NCBI GenBank assembly: GCA_041394265.1
Contig: JAWKIO010000005.1
Span: forward strand, 1,302,001-1,366,000
Length of the DNA stretch: 64,000 nucleotides
From: Acidimicrobiales bacterium
GTDB lineage: Bacteria; Actinomycetota; Acidimicrobiia; Acidimicrobiales; SZUA-35
Direction: 5' to 3'
Part shown: positions 33,302 to 40,653 of the stretch, one piece after another
Position numbering within the stretch: position 1 is the stretch's first letter
How the letters are laid out: every line of letters starts with the position of its first letter
Notes under the pieces: model-generated
Told to the model about the DNA's origin: nothing
Seen by the model: only the letters and a program-made list of their open reading frames with translations
The model's database searches: none
Position numbers and translations under genes: made by a program

Positions 33302-34743
33302 CCGGGCGGAATCTGGTAGCCGCCGAGCTCTCGCTCCATCATCGCGGCGAACGCGATCGACTCCCGATCGCGGAGATGACCGGCAACGATCTGCAGCCCG
33401 CACGGCAGACCCGAGGCGGTGAGCCCGGCCGGCGCAACGGTGCCGGGCAGATAGACACCGCATGACCAGCCGGCCCAGAACAGCTGGTCGATCGTCGATT
33501 CCTGACCACCGTTCACCGGGATGGTGCGGTCGGCCCGCTCGCCCGCCTGGTCGTGTGGGTAGGCAGCCGACGCCGCTGTCGGACAGAGCAACAGGTCGTA
33601 CTCGTCGAAGAACGCGTCCCACACCAATCGTTCGGCTTCGCGCTCACGGTGATAGGCGCTCCACTCCCAATGGCTGAGCGTCACCGCTTTGCCGGCCACT
33701 GCGCGATAGTCCCGGTCGCCTGCGTCGTAGCGGTCGGCATGCGGACGCTGCGCCTCGTACGCGTCGGCCGGAAACTCGGTTCCGGTCGCGGCACGCAGCA
33801 GCATCAGATAGACCTCGTGACTGCGCACGATGTCGAGATCGGGGCGAGCGTCGGCGTCGACCTGCACGCCGAGTGCGGCCAACGCCTCGACCGTGGCTGC
33901 AAGCTGCTCGGTCAGCTCGGTGTCCTGAACGACGCACGGGCTCTCGAGCATGACAGCCACACGCCACTGGTCGGGACGCTCACGGCGCGAGGCGGGAAGG
34001 TCGAGCTTCCACGCCCTCGAGTCGAGCCGGTCGGCACCGGCAACGATGTCGAGACCGAGCGTCAGGTCGGACGCGTAGCGAGCCATCGGGCCGCCGACGC
34101 CGATGTCGATCTCGGCCGGGTTCCCCGGGCTGCCGTGCCCGGCGATCGGCACCAAGCCATAGGTCGGCTTGTGACCGAACACGCCGCAGTAGTGGGCGGG
34201 GTTGCGGATCGAGGCGCCGATGTCGCTCCCGAGCTCCAAGGCCGTGAGGCCGGCGGCGAGGCCCGCAGCGGCACCGCCCGACGAGCCGCCCGGGATGAGC
34301 TCGTGGTTCCACGGATTGGAGGTGGTTCCGTACACAGGGTTGAAGGTCTGCCAGTCGGCCATCGACACGGGCAGGTTGGTCTTGCCGTAGATGATCGCTC
34401 CGGCATCGAGAAGTCGCTGGACCGGCTCGGCGTTTGCGCTCGGACGCCAGTCGACGAGTTCGGGATGACCCGAGGTCGACGGGGAACCGACCCAATCCCA
34501 CGCCTCCTTGATGGTCATGGGGACGCCGTGGAGCGGCCCCCACGACTCGCCGCGGGCGGTTGCGGCGTCAGCGTCGATCGCCCGCTGCTTGGCGACCTCG
34601 ATCTGCGTGAACACCACGGCGTTGATGGCCGGGTTGTGCCGCTCGTATCGGTCGAGCGTTGCGGCCAGCAGCTCCGATGCCGAGATCTCCCCCGCCGCCA
34701 CCGCCGCGGCCTGGTCACCGGCGCTTCGCAATGTCAGATCCAT
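33292..34743 (-). CDS. amidase-signature family amidase
   Basis: A 483-aa amidase with the full signature: catalytic Lys79 (PMTIKEAWDW), cis-Ser154 in PGGSSGGAAAGLAAG, and nucleophile Ser178 in SDIGASIRNPAHYCG. GLVPIAGHGSPGNP and GVYLPGTVAPAGLTASGLPCGLQIVA are further family blocks. It hydrolyses an amide, or an ester, of unknown identity; it is not GatA, since no gatB or gatC is adjacent. The ATG at 34743 is 6 nt after AAGAAT. Convergent overlap with the membrane protein gene. Confidence 0.9.
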   Translation of the reverse strand: MDLTLRSAGDQAAAVAAGEISASELLAATLDRYERHNPAINAVVFTQIEVAKQRAIDADAATARGESWGPLHGVPMTIKEAWDWVGSPSTSGHPELVDWRPSANAEPVQRLLDAGAIIYGKTNLPVSMADWQTFNPVYGTTSNPWNHELIPGGSSGGAAAGLAAGLTALELGSDIGASIRNPAHYCGVFGHKPTYGLVPIAGHGSPGNPAEIDIGVGGPMARYASDLTLGLDIVAGADRLDSRAWKLDLPASRRERPDQWRVAVMLESPCVVQDTELTEQLAATVEALAALGVQVDADARPDLDIVRSHEVYLMLLRAATGTEFPADAYEAQRPHADRYDAGDRDYRAVAGKAVTLSHWEWSAYHREREAERLVWDAFFDEYDLLLCPTAASAAYPHDQAGERADRTIPVNGGQESTIDQLFWAGWSCGVYLPGTVAPAGLTASGLPCGLQIVAGHLRDRESIAFAAMMERELGGYQIPPGYA

Positions 34744-34791
34744 CCGCCGATTCTTGCGGCGATCTGGCGTCGGCGAAAGCTCGACCTCGTC

Positions 34792-36102
34792 TCAGTTCGC
34801 GAACAGATCGCCGACCACCGCTTGGATCTCGTCGTCGAGCAGATCGACGACGTCGGTGTAGCCGAAGCCGTCATGGCCGGGGTCGCTCCGCTGGTTGAAC
34901 AGCACCACATAGTCGACCCGGCCGACATTCCGGGCCACGGTGTAGGTGCCCGACAGCGAGCCGTCGTGCCAGGTGTCGCAGGTCCGCATGTTCTCGAAGC
35001 CGTCGATGCACCGACCAGCGAGGAACGACAGCACCTCCGAGGCCGGCGCCACCAGACGACCGTGAGCGGTCATGGCCTCGAGGTAGAACCCTCCGTCGGC
35101 CCAGCAGGTCGGTGGCCCCGTGGGGTCGAAGAGGTTGATGGTCGTTCCCTCGTCGCATGCGTACTCGACCTCGTCGTCGGCTCGGTCCGAGGGCAACGAC
35201 GATCCGAGGATGAGCCGATCCGACACGCCCAGCTCGGAATGCAGGAGGTCGAGGTAGGCGGACCCGGTGGTCTCCTCGATCGCCAGACCGGCCGAGAGGT
35301 AGCCGACATTCGAGTAGGCGTAGACCTCGCCGGGTTGATGCACGAGCGGTTCACCAAGGATCCACGTTGCCACGTCACGCTCGAGCGGCAGTCGATCGAG
35401 TCCGAGATCAGCCCGCACGAGGAGGGGCGCGAACATCGGATCGATCGAAACGTTGCTGTCGAAGCCGGCCGTGTGATCGAGAAGCTGACGAATCGTGATG
35501 GCGGCCATCTCCTCCCGGACCGGTCGACCGACCGCTGCCGCCTCATCGACCAAATCGATGACGCAGTCACTGGGTTGTTCGGGGGTACAGAAGGCCCGAC
35601 GCTCGAGGTCGATCCGCCCTTGGCGCTGCAACTCGAAGGCGAGGGCACGAGTGTAGGGCTTGGTGACGCTGGCGAGGCGGAAGCGGTGTTCGGGCGTGAG
35701 CGGCTCGGTTCGATCCAGGTCGGCCCAGCCGAGCGCCACCTCGAGCACGGGGGCGCCGTCGACGGCGACTGCCAGGACCGCAGCACCGATGTCGCGATCG
35801 ATGACGTACTGGTCGAACGATGCAACGACGGAGTCCCAGCCGTGGTCGACGGCTGATCCGCTGATCGGCCGCTGGATCCCGGCGACGGCCGCCAGGTCGA
35901 CACTCTCGGCGACGGTCGAATCCGGCCCGGCTGGTGCGGTCGTCGAAGAGGTGGTCGACGACGGTGGCACGGTGGTGGCGGCCGGATTGGCGGTGCTGGT
36001 GGTCGCAGGTTCCAACGAGGCGGTCGAGCTCCCGCCACAGCCGGCGGCGGTGAGAAGTGCCGCTACCAGGGCAACGAGTCGTATGGTTCGAGGTCTGGAC
36101 AC
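34792..36102 (-). CDS. beta-lactamase-fold serine hydrolase lipoprotein (class C / DD-peptidase type)
   Basis: A 436-aa exported lipoprotein. GTG at 36102 gives a compact signal peptide with lipobox LTAAGC (Cys22), then a Thr/Ala/Pro linker (to about 65). The penicillin-binding fold shows FRLASVTKPYTRALAF (SxxK) and VYAYSNVGYLSAGLAI (YxN). The third motif position is near GSLSGTYTVA rather than a clear KTG. Could be an esterase, D-aminopeptidase or peptidase; true beta-lactam hydrolysis is not implied. A GTG at 36135 would extend the signal but lies upstream of TACCTT, which ends 9 nt before 36102. Confidence 0.85.
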   Translation of the reverse strand: MSRPRTIRLVALVAALLTAAGCGGSSTASLEPATTSTANPAATTVPPSSTTSSTTAPAGPDSTVAESVDLAAVAGIQRPISGSAVDHGWDSVVASFDQYVIDRDIGAAVLAVAVDGAPVLEVALGWADLDRTEPLTPEHRFRLASVTKPYTRALAFELQRQGRIDLERRAFCTPEQPSDCVIDLVDEAAAVGRPVREEMAAITIRQLLDHTAGFDSNVSIDPMFAPLLVRADLGLDRLPLERDVATWILGEPLVHQPGEVYAYSNVGYLSAGLAIEETTGSAYLDLLHSELGVSDRLILGSSLPSDRADDEVEYACDEGTTINLFDPTGPPTCWADGGFYLEAMTAHGRLVAPASEVLSFLAGRCIDGFENMRTCDTWHDGSLSGTYTVARNVGRVDYVVLFNQRSDPGHDGFGYTDVVDLLDDEIQAVVGDLFAN

Positions 36103-36122
36103 GGGGTGCCGAAGGTAGCAAC
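36103..36122 (-). promoter_or_regulatory. promoter segment GTTGCTACCTTCG ahead of the lipoprotein gene
   Basis: Twenty bases before the GTG begin with GTTGCTACCTTCG on the minus strand, matching 12 of 13 bases with the segment before the hydrolase-SARP gene at the same offset. Confidence 0.4.
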
Positions 36123-36183
36123 TCACTTCGAGCACGACCAGGCGAGGTCGACCGGCGTCACCGACCGGGTGTCGTGTGGCGCG

Positions 36184-36900
36184 TCAGCCCGCCAAGCGGG
36201 GCCGGGGAGCGGCAATTCGACCGGTGCGCAGGCCGGGGACGGCGGTACATGGTCGTCGATGCCCCGGGTCGGGGTCGTAGAACCGTTCCTCGACGGCGGT
36301 GCACCCGTTCGCCGCCGCCAACGACACCGCGATGATGTCGGCCAGATAGATCCGCTCGACCTCGCTCGCCAGGGCGCCGAACACCTCCGACCGACTGCAG
36401 CTTGCCTGCGACATGTCGCTGATCGACATCAGCACGGCGAGCACCGACGCCGGTGCGCCGCCGTGTTCTGACGAATCCAGGCAGTGAGCGGCAAGCTCGG
36501 TCGAGGCCGGGGTGACCGAACCGAACCTGATGCCCTCGTCGAGGGACGTCAGGTTCCGCTGCCACTGTCGCCAAAAGCCACGGCCGGCCCGGTCCGTGGC
36601 CTCGGGGCCGAGCGCGGAAACCAAGAGTCGCAGCATCGATGAAGCGTCGGACCACCGGAGCAGATCGCGTTCGAGTTCGACTCCCAACCACTTCCGCAGC
36701 CATCGCTCTCGTGGACCCAGCGTCTCCACCCGGTTGAGATCGGCGGCCAGCAGGTCCACACCGGCCTGCCAACACGCCACACCCGACTCGGTCAGGTTGT
36801 CGGCCGCAGCTGTCGGCATCACGCCCAATCCGTGCGCAAGGCTGGGCCGGATCCCGAGGATCATTGCTCTCAGGCGAACGGCAGCGTTTACAGTAGACAT
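36184..36900 (-). CDS. hypothetical protein divergent from the large SARP-like regulator
   Basis: A 238-aa protein I do not recognise. It is mostly alpha-helical, with no signal peptide or TM segment, Trp-rich in the middle (RERWLRKWLGVELERDLLRW, FWRQWQRNLTSLDEG) and with an Ala-rich C-terminal half. The ATG at 36900 is the first in a protein-like context. The minus-strand frame keeps high GC3 throughout, which supports coding. It shares a 77-bp divergent region, with an inverted repeat, with the 878-aa regulator and may belong to the same circuit. Confidence 0.6.
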   Translation of the reverse strand: MSTVNAAVRLRAMILGIRPSLAHGLGVMPTAAADNLTESGVACWQAGVDLLAADLNRVETLGPRERWLRKWLGVELERDLLRWSDASSMLRLLVSALGPEATDRAGRGFWRQWQRNLTSLDEGIRFGSVTPASTELAAHCLDSSEHGGAPASVLAVLMSISDMSQASCSRSEVFGALASEVERIYLADIIAVSLAAANGCTAVEERFYDPDPGHRRPCTAVPGLRTGRIAAPRPRLAG

Positions 36901-36948
36901 GGGGGAGCTTTCGGGTCGGGACGTCAGCTGCCATCCTGCGATGGCCTG

Positions 36949-36963
36949 GTACCCGGCGGGTAC
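36949..36963. promoter_or_regulatory. inverted repeat GTACCC-GGC-GGGTAC at the regulator promoter
   Basis: GTACCCGGCGGGTAC is a perfect dyad 14 bp before the GTG of the 878-aa regulator, in the divergent region. Its half-site matches the GGGTACC heptamers found before the 37-aa peptide gene. Candidate autoregulatory site. Confidence 0.45.
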
Positions 36964-36977
36964 GTGCCAGAGGTCGA

Positions 36978-39614
36978 GTGAAACCAGGAACGAACATCGA
37001 CACCGCAATCAGACGACGTCGGCTCGAGCAGGCGTGGCACCATCGCGGGCTGATCGTGGTGGAGTCGCCGCCGGGTTTCGACGCCGACCTGTTCCGAGAC
37101 GACCTGTACGCGCTGGCCCGAGCCAACGGTGTCGACGTCATCCATCTCGACGACCCCGACGACATCGATGCCAACCGAGCGCCAGGACTCGCCGTGATCG
37201 ACGCGCCATTGGCCAAGGGCCTGCGGGGCTGGCGCGACACCGTCATCGCGCGACACCGGGACGGTCGGGCCACCGTCGTTGCGCTCCCCGCCGGTATCAG
37301 TGGTGATGTGCTGGCCGAGGAGCCCGTACCCACGGTGTTGGTCGATGCCTATCAGCTCCGCATGTCCGGCGGTGATGTCGTTGCCGCTGCTGCCGCCGCC
37401 GACATCGGCGTCAGCGACGGGGTCGCCGACCTGATCGCCAGCCTCGGCGATGGTTGGCCGGCGTGGGTTCGGGCCTGCCTCGGCGCGGCCGGCGGCGATC
37501 GGGTCGATCTCGCCATCGACACCATCACCTCCGCCCCATTCCGGCGCCGCCTCGTTCGGAGTTACCTGCACGGCTTCACCGACACCCAACGATTCCACCT
37601 CGCGCAACTCGCTCACTTCGCTGCCTTCACCGACAACGCTGCGACAGCGATCGGCGGGTTCGGGTTCACCGAAACCGTGCTCCCCCACGCCCCCGGCCTC
37701 TATCGAGATCCTGCCGGCCGCTACCGCTTCGTCACTCCTGTCGACATCGAGCTCACGAGCGAGTTCGGGCTCGATCCCGCCATCGCCGAGGCGCTCGCCC
37801 CCGTCCTCGCCGCCGATGGCCAGGTCCTTCCTGCCACCCAGATCCTGATTCGGGCCGGTCTCGACACCAGTGCCGCTCGATTCCTCGAGTCGCTCCCCGG
37901 CCGGATCCTCGACCACTCCAACCAACGCGAACTCATCGCCATTCTCCGAGTCCTCCAGCCGCAGTTCAACGACCATCCCGGCCTCTCGCTCAAACTGGCT
38001 CGAGCCCACGGCAACCTGGCCGAGATCGCCGCGTCGGTCGCATCATGTGAACAGGTGGTCGCCCAGGTCACCGTGCCCGATCCGATCCGGCTCGAAGCCA
38101 CCATCGAGCTGTTGATGTACCGACACCGCACCATCAGCCAGCCCGAAGCAGCACAGCGAATCGCCGACCTGCACGGCCAGGTCGACCATCTCGGCGGACC
38201 GCTGCCGACCCGACTGCGCGAAATCGAGGCCCAGATCCTGGGCCAGGCCAGCGACAACGCCACCGTGTCGGTCGCCGCCGACCGGTTCACCGAAGTCGCG
38301 GCCGAGTGGGAGGTGCAGCAGGAGCGCCTTCGGGCGGCCAAGACCCTCCGGGGATTGGCGTCGGGCCCGCTCTACCACCTCGGCCGCTACCGACACGGCC
38401 AGGAGCGCCTGGCCCACGCCAGCCAGCTCGCGGTCACCCAATCGTTCGACTACGGCATCACGGTCGGGCTCAAGGCTCGTTTCGACGCCCTGTGCGGCGA
38501 TCTCGATGCCTACGAGCACTCCGTCGCTCTTGCCCAGCCGGTCATCACCGAGTCGGGGATCGGCTGGCTCGAGGGAAGCCTCCAATGGGCCGCTGCTCAT
38601 GCTGCAGGCTGGCGTCACGACGCCGCCGGCGTCGACCGGGCGTTCCGCAACGCTCAACACATGCTCGGTGGTCTCTACGACACCGACACCGGCGTCGTCC
38701 TCGCGGCCGAGGTCGCCACCATCTTTGCCGCCCTCGGTCAGCACGATCGCGCACGGCGCTGCCTCGCTGCGATCGCCGACCGAGCCGATCAGAACCGTAT
38801 GGAATACCGGCTGGCCGAACTCATCGTCACTGCTCGCGCCGGAGGTCTCGACCAGGCTGTGCTGCTGTGGCACGACCTCGATCGCAGTGGCATCGTTCCG
38901 GTCGACCGACGCTGGCGGGCCCAGCTCGAATTGATCGCTGCGGGATGGGCTGGATCGGGCACACCCACCGTGGCCGACATCGAGGCCGAAGCGGCACGGC
39001 TGGGCCTCGCCGACCTGCCCTCTCGGCTCGCACCCGCCCTGTTCGACCACGATGCAGCGATGCACATCCACCTGCTCGGGCGGTTCGCCATCACCACGAC
39101 CGAGGGTGAACTCGATCTTCCAACTGGTCAGGTTCCTGAGCTCGTCAAATTGCTTGCCGTGCACGACGGGCAAATGACCATCGACGCGGTGTGCGACAGC
39201 CTGTGGCCCGACGCCGACATCAAGCTCGGCCTGCGCCGTCTCAAGAATCTCGTTGCGAAGACCCGCCACCACCTGGGCAACGACGCCCTCATTCGTCGGC
39301 CAGACACCTTGGCGCTCGCCAGCAACATCACCACCGACATCGCCGAGTTCACACGCGCCAGCAACGATTCGGTTGCCCGGCAGCGCAACGACGCCGAGGC
39401 TGCTCGGCGGTCCGCTGTCACGGCGCTCGACTCCTACGACGGGCACTTGCTCCCCGACGACATCTACAACGACCGGATCAATCAACGGCGCCGGCAGCTG
39501 CATCTCGATGCGGTGAGGCTCCTGGATCTCCTCAGCGACGCGCCGGCCGCGCAGGCTCCGTGGCTTGCCGACACCCGCCGACGGGTGCACGCCGAGGACC
39601 CCGCCACTCGCTGA
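36978..39614 (+). CDS. large SARP-like regulator with helical-repeat sensor region
   Basis: An 878-aa regulator. About residues 20-230 resemble a degenerate ATPase/STAND-like region (GLIVVESPPGFDADLF lacks a proper GxxxxGKS Walker A). About 240-680 are helical repeats (TPR-like: ERLAHASQLAVTQSFDYGITVGL, AVLLWHDLDRSGIVP). The C-terminus carries a SARP-type winged helix (from about 696: HIHLLGRFAITTTEGELDLP, GQMTIDAVCDSLWPDADIKLGLRRLKNLVAKTRHHLG) and a short BTAD-like segment (YDGHLLPDDIYNDRINQRRRQLHLDAVRLLDLL). The GTG at 36978 follows AGAGG. It probably binds the GGGTACC repeats before the peptide gene downstream and the dyad at its own promoter. Confidence 0.8.
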   Translation: MKPGTNIDTAIRRRRLEQAWHHRGLIVVESPPGFDADLFRDDLYALARANGVDVIHLDDPDDIDANRAPGLAVIDAPLAKGLRGWRDTVIARHRDGRATVVALPAGISGDVLAEEPVPTVLVDAYQLRMSGGDVVAAAAAADIGVSDGVADLIASLGDGWPAWVRACLGAAGGDRVDLAIDTITSAPFRRRLVRSYLHGFTDTQRFHLAQLAHFAAFTDNAATAIGGFGFTETVLPHAPGLYRDPAGRYRFVTPVDIELTSEFGLDPAIAEALAPVLAADGQVLPATQILIRAGLDTSAARFLESLPGRILDHSNQRELIAILRVLQPQFNDHPGLSLKLARAHGNLAEIAASVASCEQVVAQVTVPDPIRLEATIELLMYRHRTISQPEAAQRIADLHGQVDHLGGPLPTRLREIEAQILGQASDNATVSVAADRFTEVAAEWEVQQERLRAAKTLRGLASGPLYHLGRYRHGQERLAHASQLAVTQSFDYGITVGLKARFDALCGDLDAYEHSVALAQPVITESGIGWLEGSLQWAAAHAAGWRHDAAGVDRAFRNAQHMLGGLYDTDTGVVLAAEVATIFAALGQHDRARRCLAAIADRADQNRMEYRLAELIVTARAGGLDQAVLLWHDLDRSGIVPVDRRWRAQLELIAAGWAGSGTPTVADIEAEAARLGLADLPSRLAPALFDHDAAMHIHLLGRFAITTTEGELDLPTGQVPELVKLLAVHDGQMTIDAVCDSLWPDADIKLGLRRLKNLVAKTRHHLGNDALIRRPDTLALASNITTDIAEFTRASNDSVARQRNDAEAARRSAVTALDSYDGHLLPDDIYNDRINQRRRQLHLDAVRLLDLLSDAPAAQAPWLADTRRRVHAEDPATR

Positions 39615-39698
39615 CCGAGTTCCAAGGCGCCGACGGGACCGGGGCCTGACCAGCGCCACACCCCGATTTTCGTCGTTCTCCGGGGCACCTCATCTGTC

Positions 39699-39716
39699 GG
39701 GTACCGGCTGGGTACC
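39699..39716 (+). promoter_or_regulatory. SARP-like heptamer direct repeat before the 37-aa peptide gene
   Basis: GGGTACC at 39699-39705 and 39710-39716, separated by the 4 bases GGCT (11-bp pitch). This is the operator spacing described for SARPs such as ActII-ORF4. A -10-like CATGTT begins 4 nt after the second copy. The site lies 84 bp downstream of the SARP-like regulator gene. Confidence 0.55.
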
Positions 39717-39763
39717 CGGCCATGTTCCCCTGACCGGGCTCACCCCCTCTCAGGAGAACACCG

Positions 39764-39877
39764 ATGTCCAGGTTCAAGTTCGCGGCGGCTTCTTCCGCCA
39801 TCTCGATCGGCGCCGCCGTCGTCAGCTTCATCGTCGCCGGCGGGGCGGAACTGGCCAACGGCGTGTTCTACATCTGA
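39764..39877 (+). CDS. 37-aa hydrophobic membrane or secreted peptide
   Basis: A 37-codon gene: basic start MSRFK, a hydrophobic stretch (FAAASSAISIGAAVVSFIVA) and a short tail (GGAELANGVFYI). AGGAGA ends 7 nt before the ATG, an excellent Shine-Dalgarno, rare in this window. It could be a single-pass membrane peptide, or a pre-peptide cleaved after AGGA to release a short signal. SARP-type repeats lie 48 bp upstream. I know no family for it. Confidence 0.6.
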   Translation: MSRFKFAAASSAISIGAAVVSFIVAGGAELANGVFYI

Positions 39878-40031
39878 TCGAGCACCAGTTCGCGTCCTCG
39901 ACTGCCACGCCGCTTCCCTCCGCGGTGGGCAGCTCGAGGCCGAGCCGCCGCCGCATCGCCCGTTGTCGACGTCCGCCGTCAGACTCGAGTGGTGCGGCGG
40001 CGACGCCCTACCTCACCACGGCACCGGCTGG

Positions 40032-40514
40032 TCACCGAGTCTTCGATGACCGGCCAGTGCGGTAGGCAACGAACCCGGTCAATGCTGAGGCGACAGCGGT
40101 CAGCGGCGTGAATGCAATCCGCTCGACCGCACTGGCTGACGCGAAATTGCCGAGCGTGTTGAGGGCGAGGTAGCCAGCGATTCCCCAGGTGGCCGGCCCG
40201 AGCCATCGGGCAGGTCGACCGACGATGCCGGCGCGGCGCACGACCACGCCGGCCATCGCCATCAACGTGACGGCCGCTCCGGCGGCCGCAATGCGCATCT
40301 CTGGCGGAAGGACCCGGTCCTGCGTCCCACCCCAGACGTGCGCACCAAGTGGGGCACCAGCGGCAAGTGCACCCTGCACACCGGCGAAGGCAACGAAGAT
40401 CCCGGCCGCACCGGCGGCGGCCCGCGTCACCGAATCATCGGAGATGCGGAAACGGCCTCGGGAACGGCTGCCTTCGCCGGTGGACATGGGGTGTGTGATC
40501 TCTCGAGCGGTCAT
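40032..40514 (-). CDS. four-TM hypothetical membrane protein
   Basis: A 160-aa membrane protein with a short basic cytosolic N-terminus (RSRGRFRI) and four hydrophobic segments (AAAGAAGIFVAFAGVQGALA, MRIAAAGAAVTLMAMAGVVV, LGPATWGIAGYLALNTLGNFA, FTPLTAVASALTGFVAY). No family recognised. The ATG at 40514 has AAAGG 10-11 nt upstream. Divergent from the LAL-type regulator gene; the two share a 139-bp region with a palindromic motif, so the regulator may control it. Bases 39878-40031 between this and the peptide gene hold nothing I can identify. Confidence 0.7.
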   Translation of the reverse strand: MTAREITHPMSTGEGSRSRGRFRISDDSVTRAAAGAAGIFVAFAGVQGALAAGAPLGAHVWGGTQDRVLPPEMRIAAAGAAVTLMAMAGVVVRRAGIVGRPARWLGPATWGIAGYLALNTLGNFASASAVERIAFTPLTAVASALTGFVAYRTGRSSKTR

Positions 40515-40584
40515 ACGGTCGAACCTTTCGTGATGGCTGCTCAAAGGTTCCCGCCGATCCGGGTGGGGCAGCGTCGCTCCCCGA

Positions 40585-40603
40585 TCGATCTCACCCGGGT
40601 GAG
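40585..40603 (+). repeat. 19-bp motif copy 1 (contains palindrome CTCACCCGGGTGAG)
   Basis: TCGATCTCACCCGGGTGAG. The last 14 bases are a perfect palindrome. It lies in the divergent region upstream of the LAL regulator (51 bp before its ATG). An identical copy in the opposite orientation follows the regulator gene at 42834. Confidence 0.65.
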
Positions 40604-40641
40604 TGGCTGCGCCCCGCCTGGCCACTGGGTTGCGGGAGTCC

Positions 40642-40647
40642 TACCCT
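40642..40647 (+). promoter_or_regulatory. -10 element, leaderless spacing, LAL regulator gene
   Basis: TACCCT, six bases (GGTTCG), then the ATG at 40654. Confidence 0.5.
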
Positions 40648-40653
40648 GGTTCG

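Noticed and set aside
33553..35856. 767-aa plus-strand frame
   Set aside because: Antisense of the amidase and lipoprotein genes; both have clear catalytic motifs on the minus strand.
38043..39659. 538-aa minus-strand frame
   Set aside because: Antisense of the SARP-like regulator; no recognisable domain.
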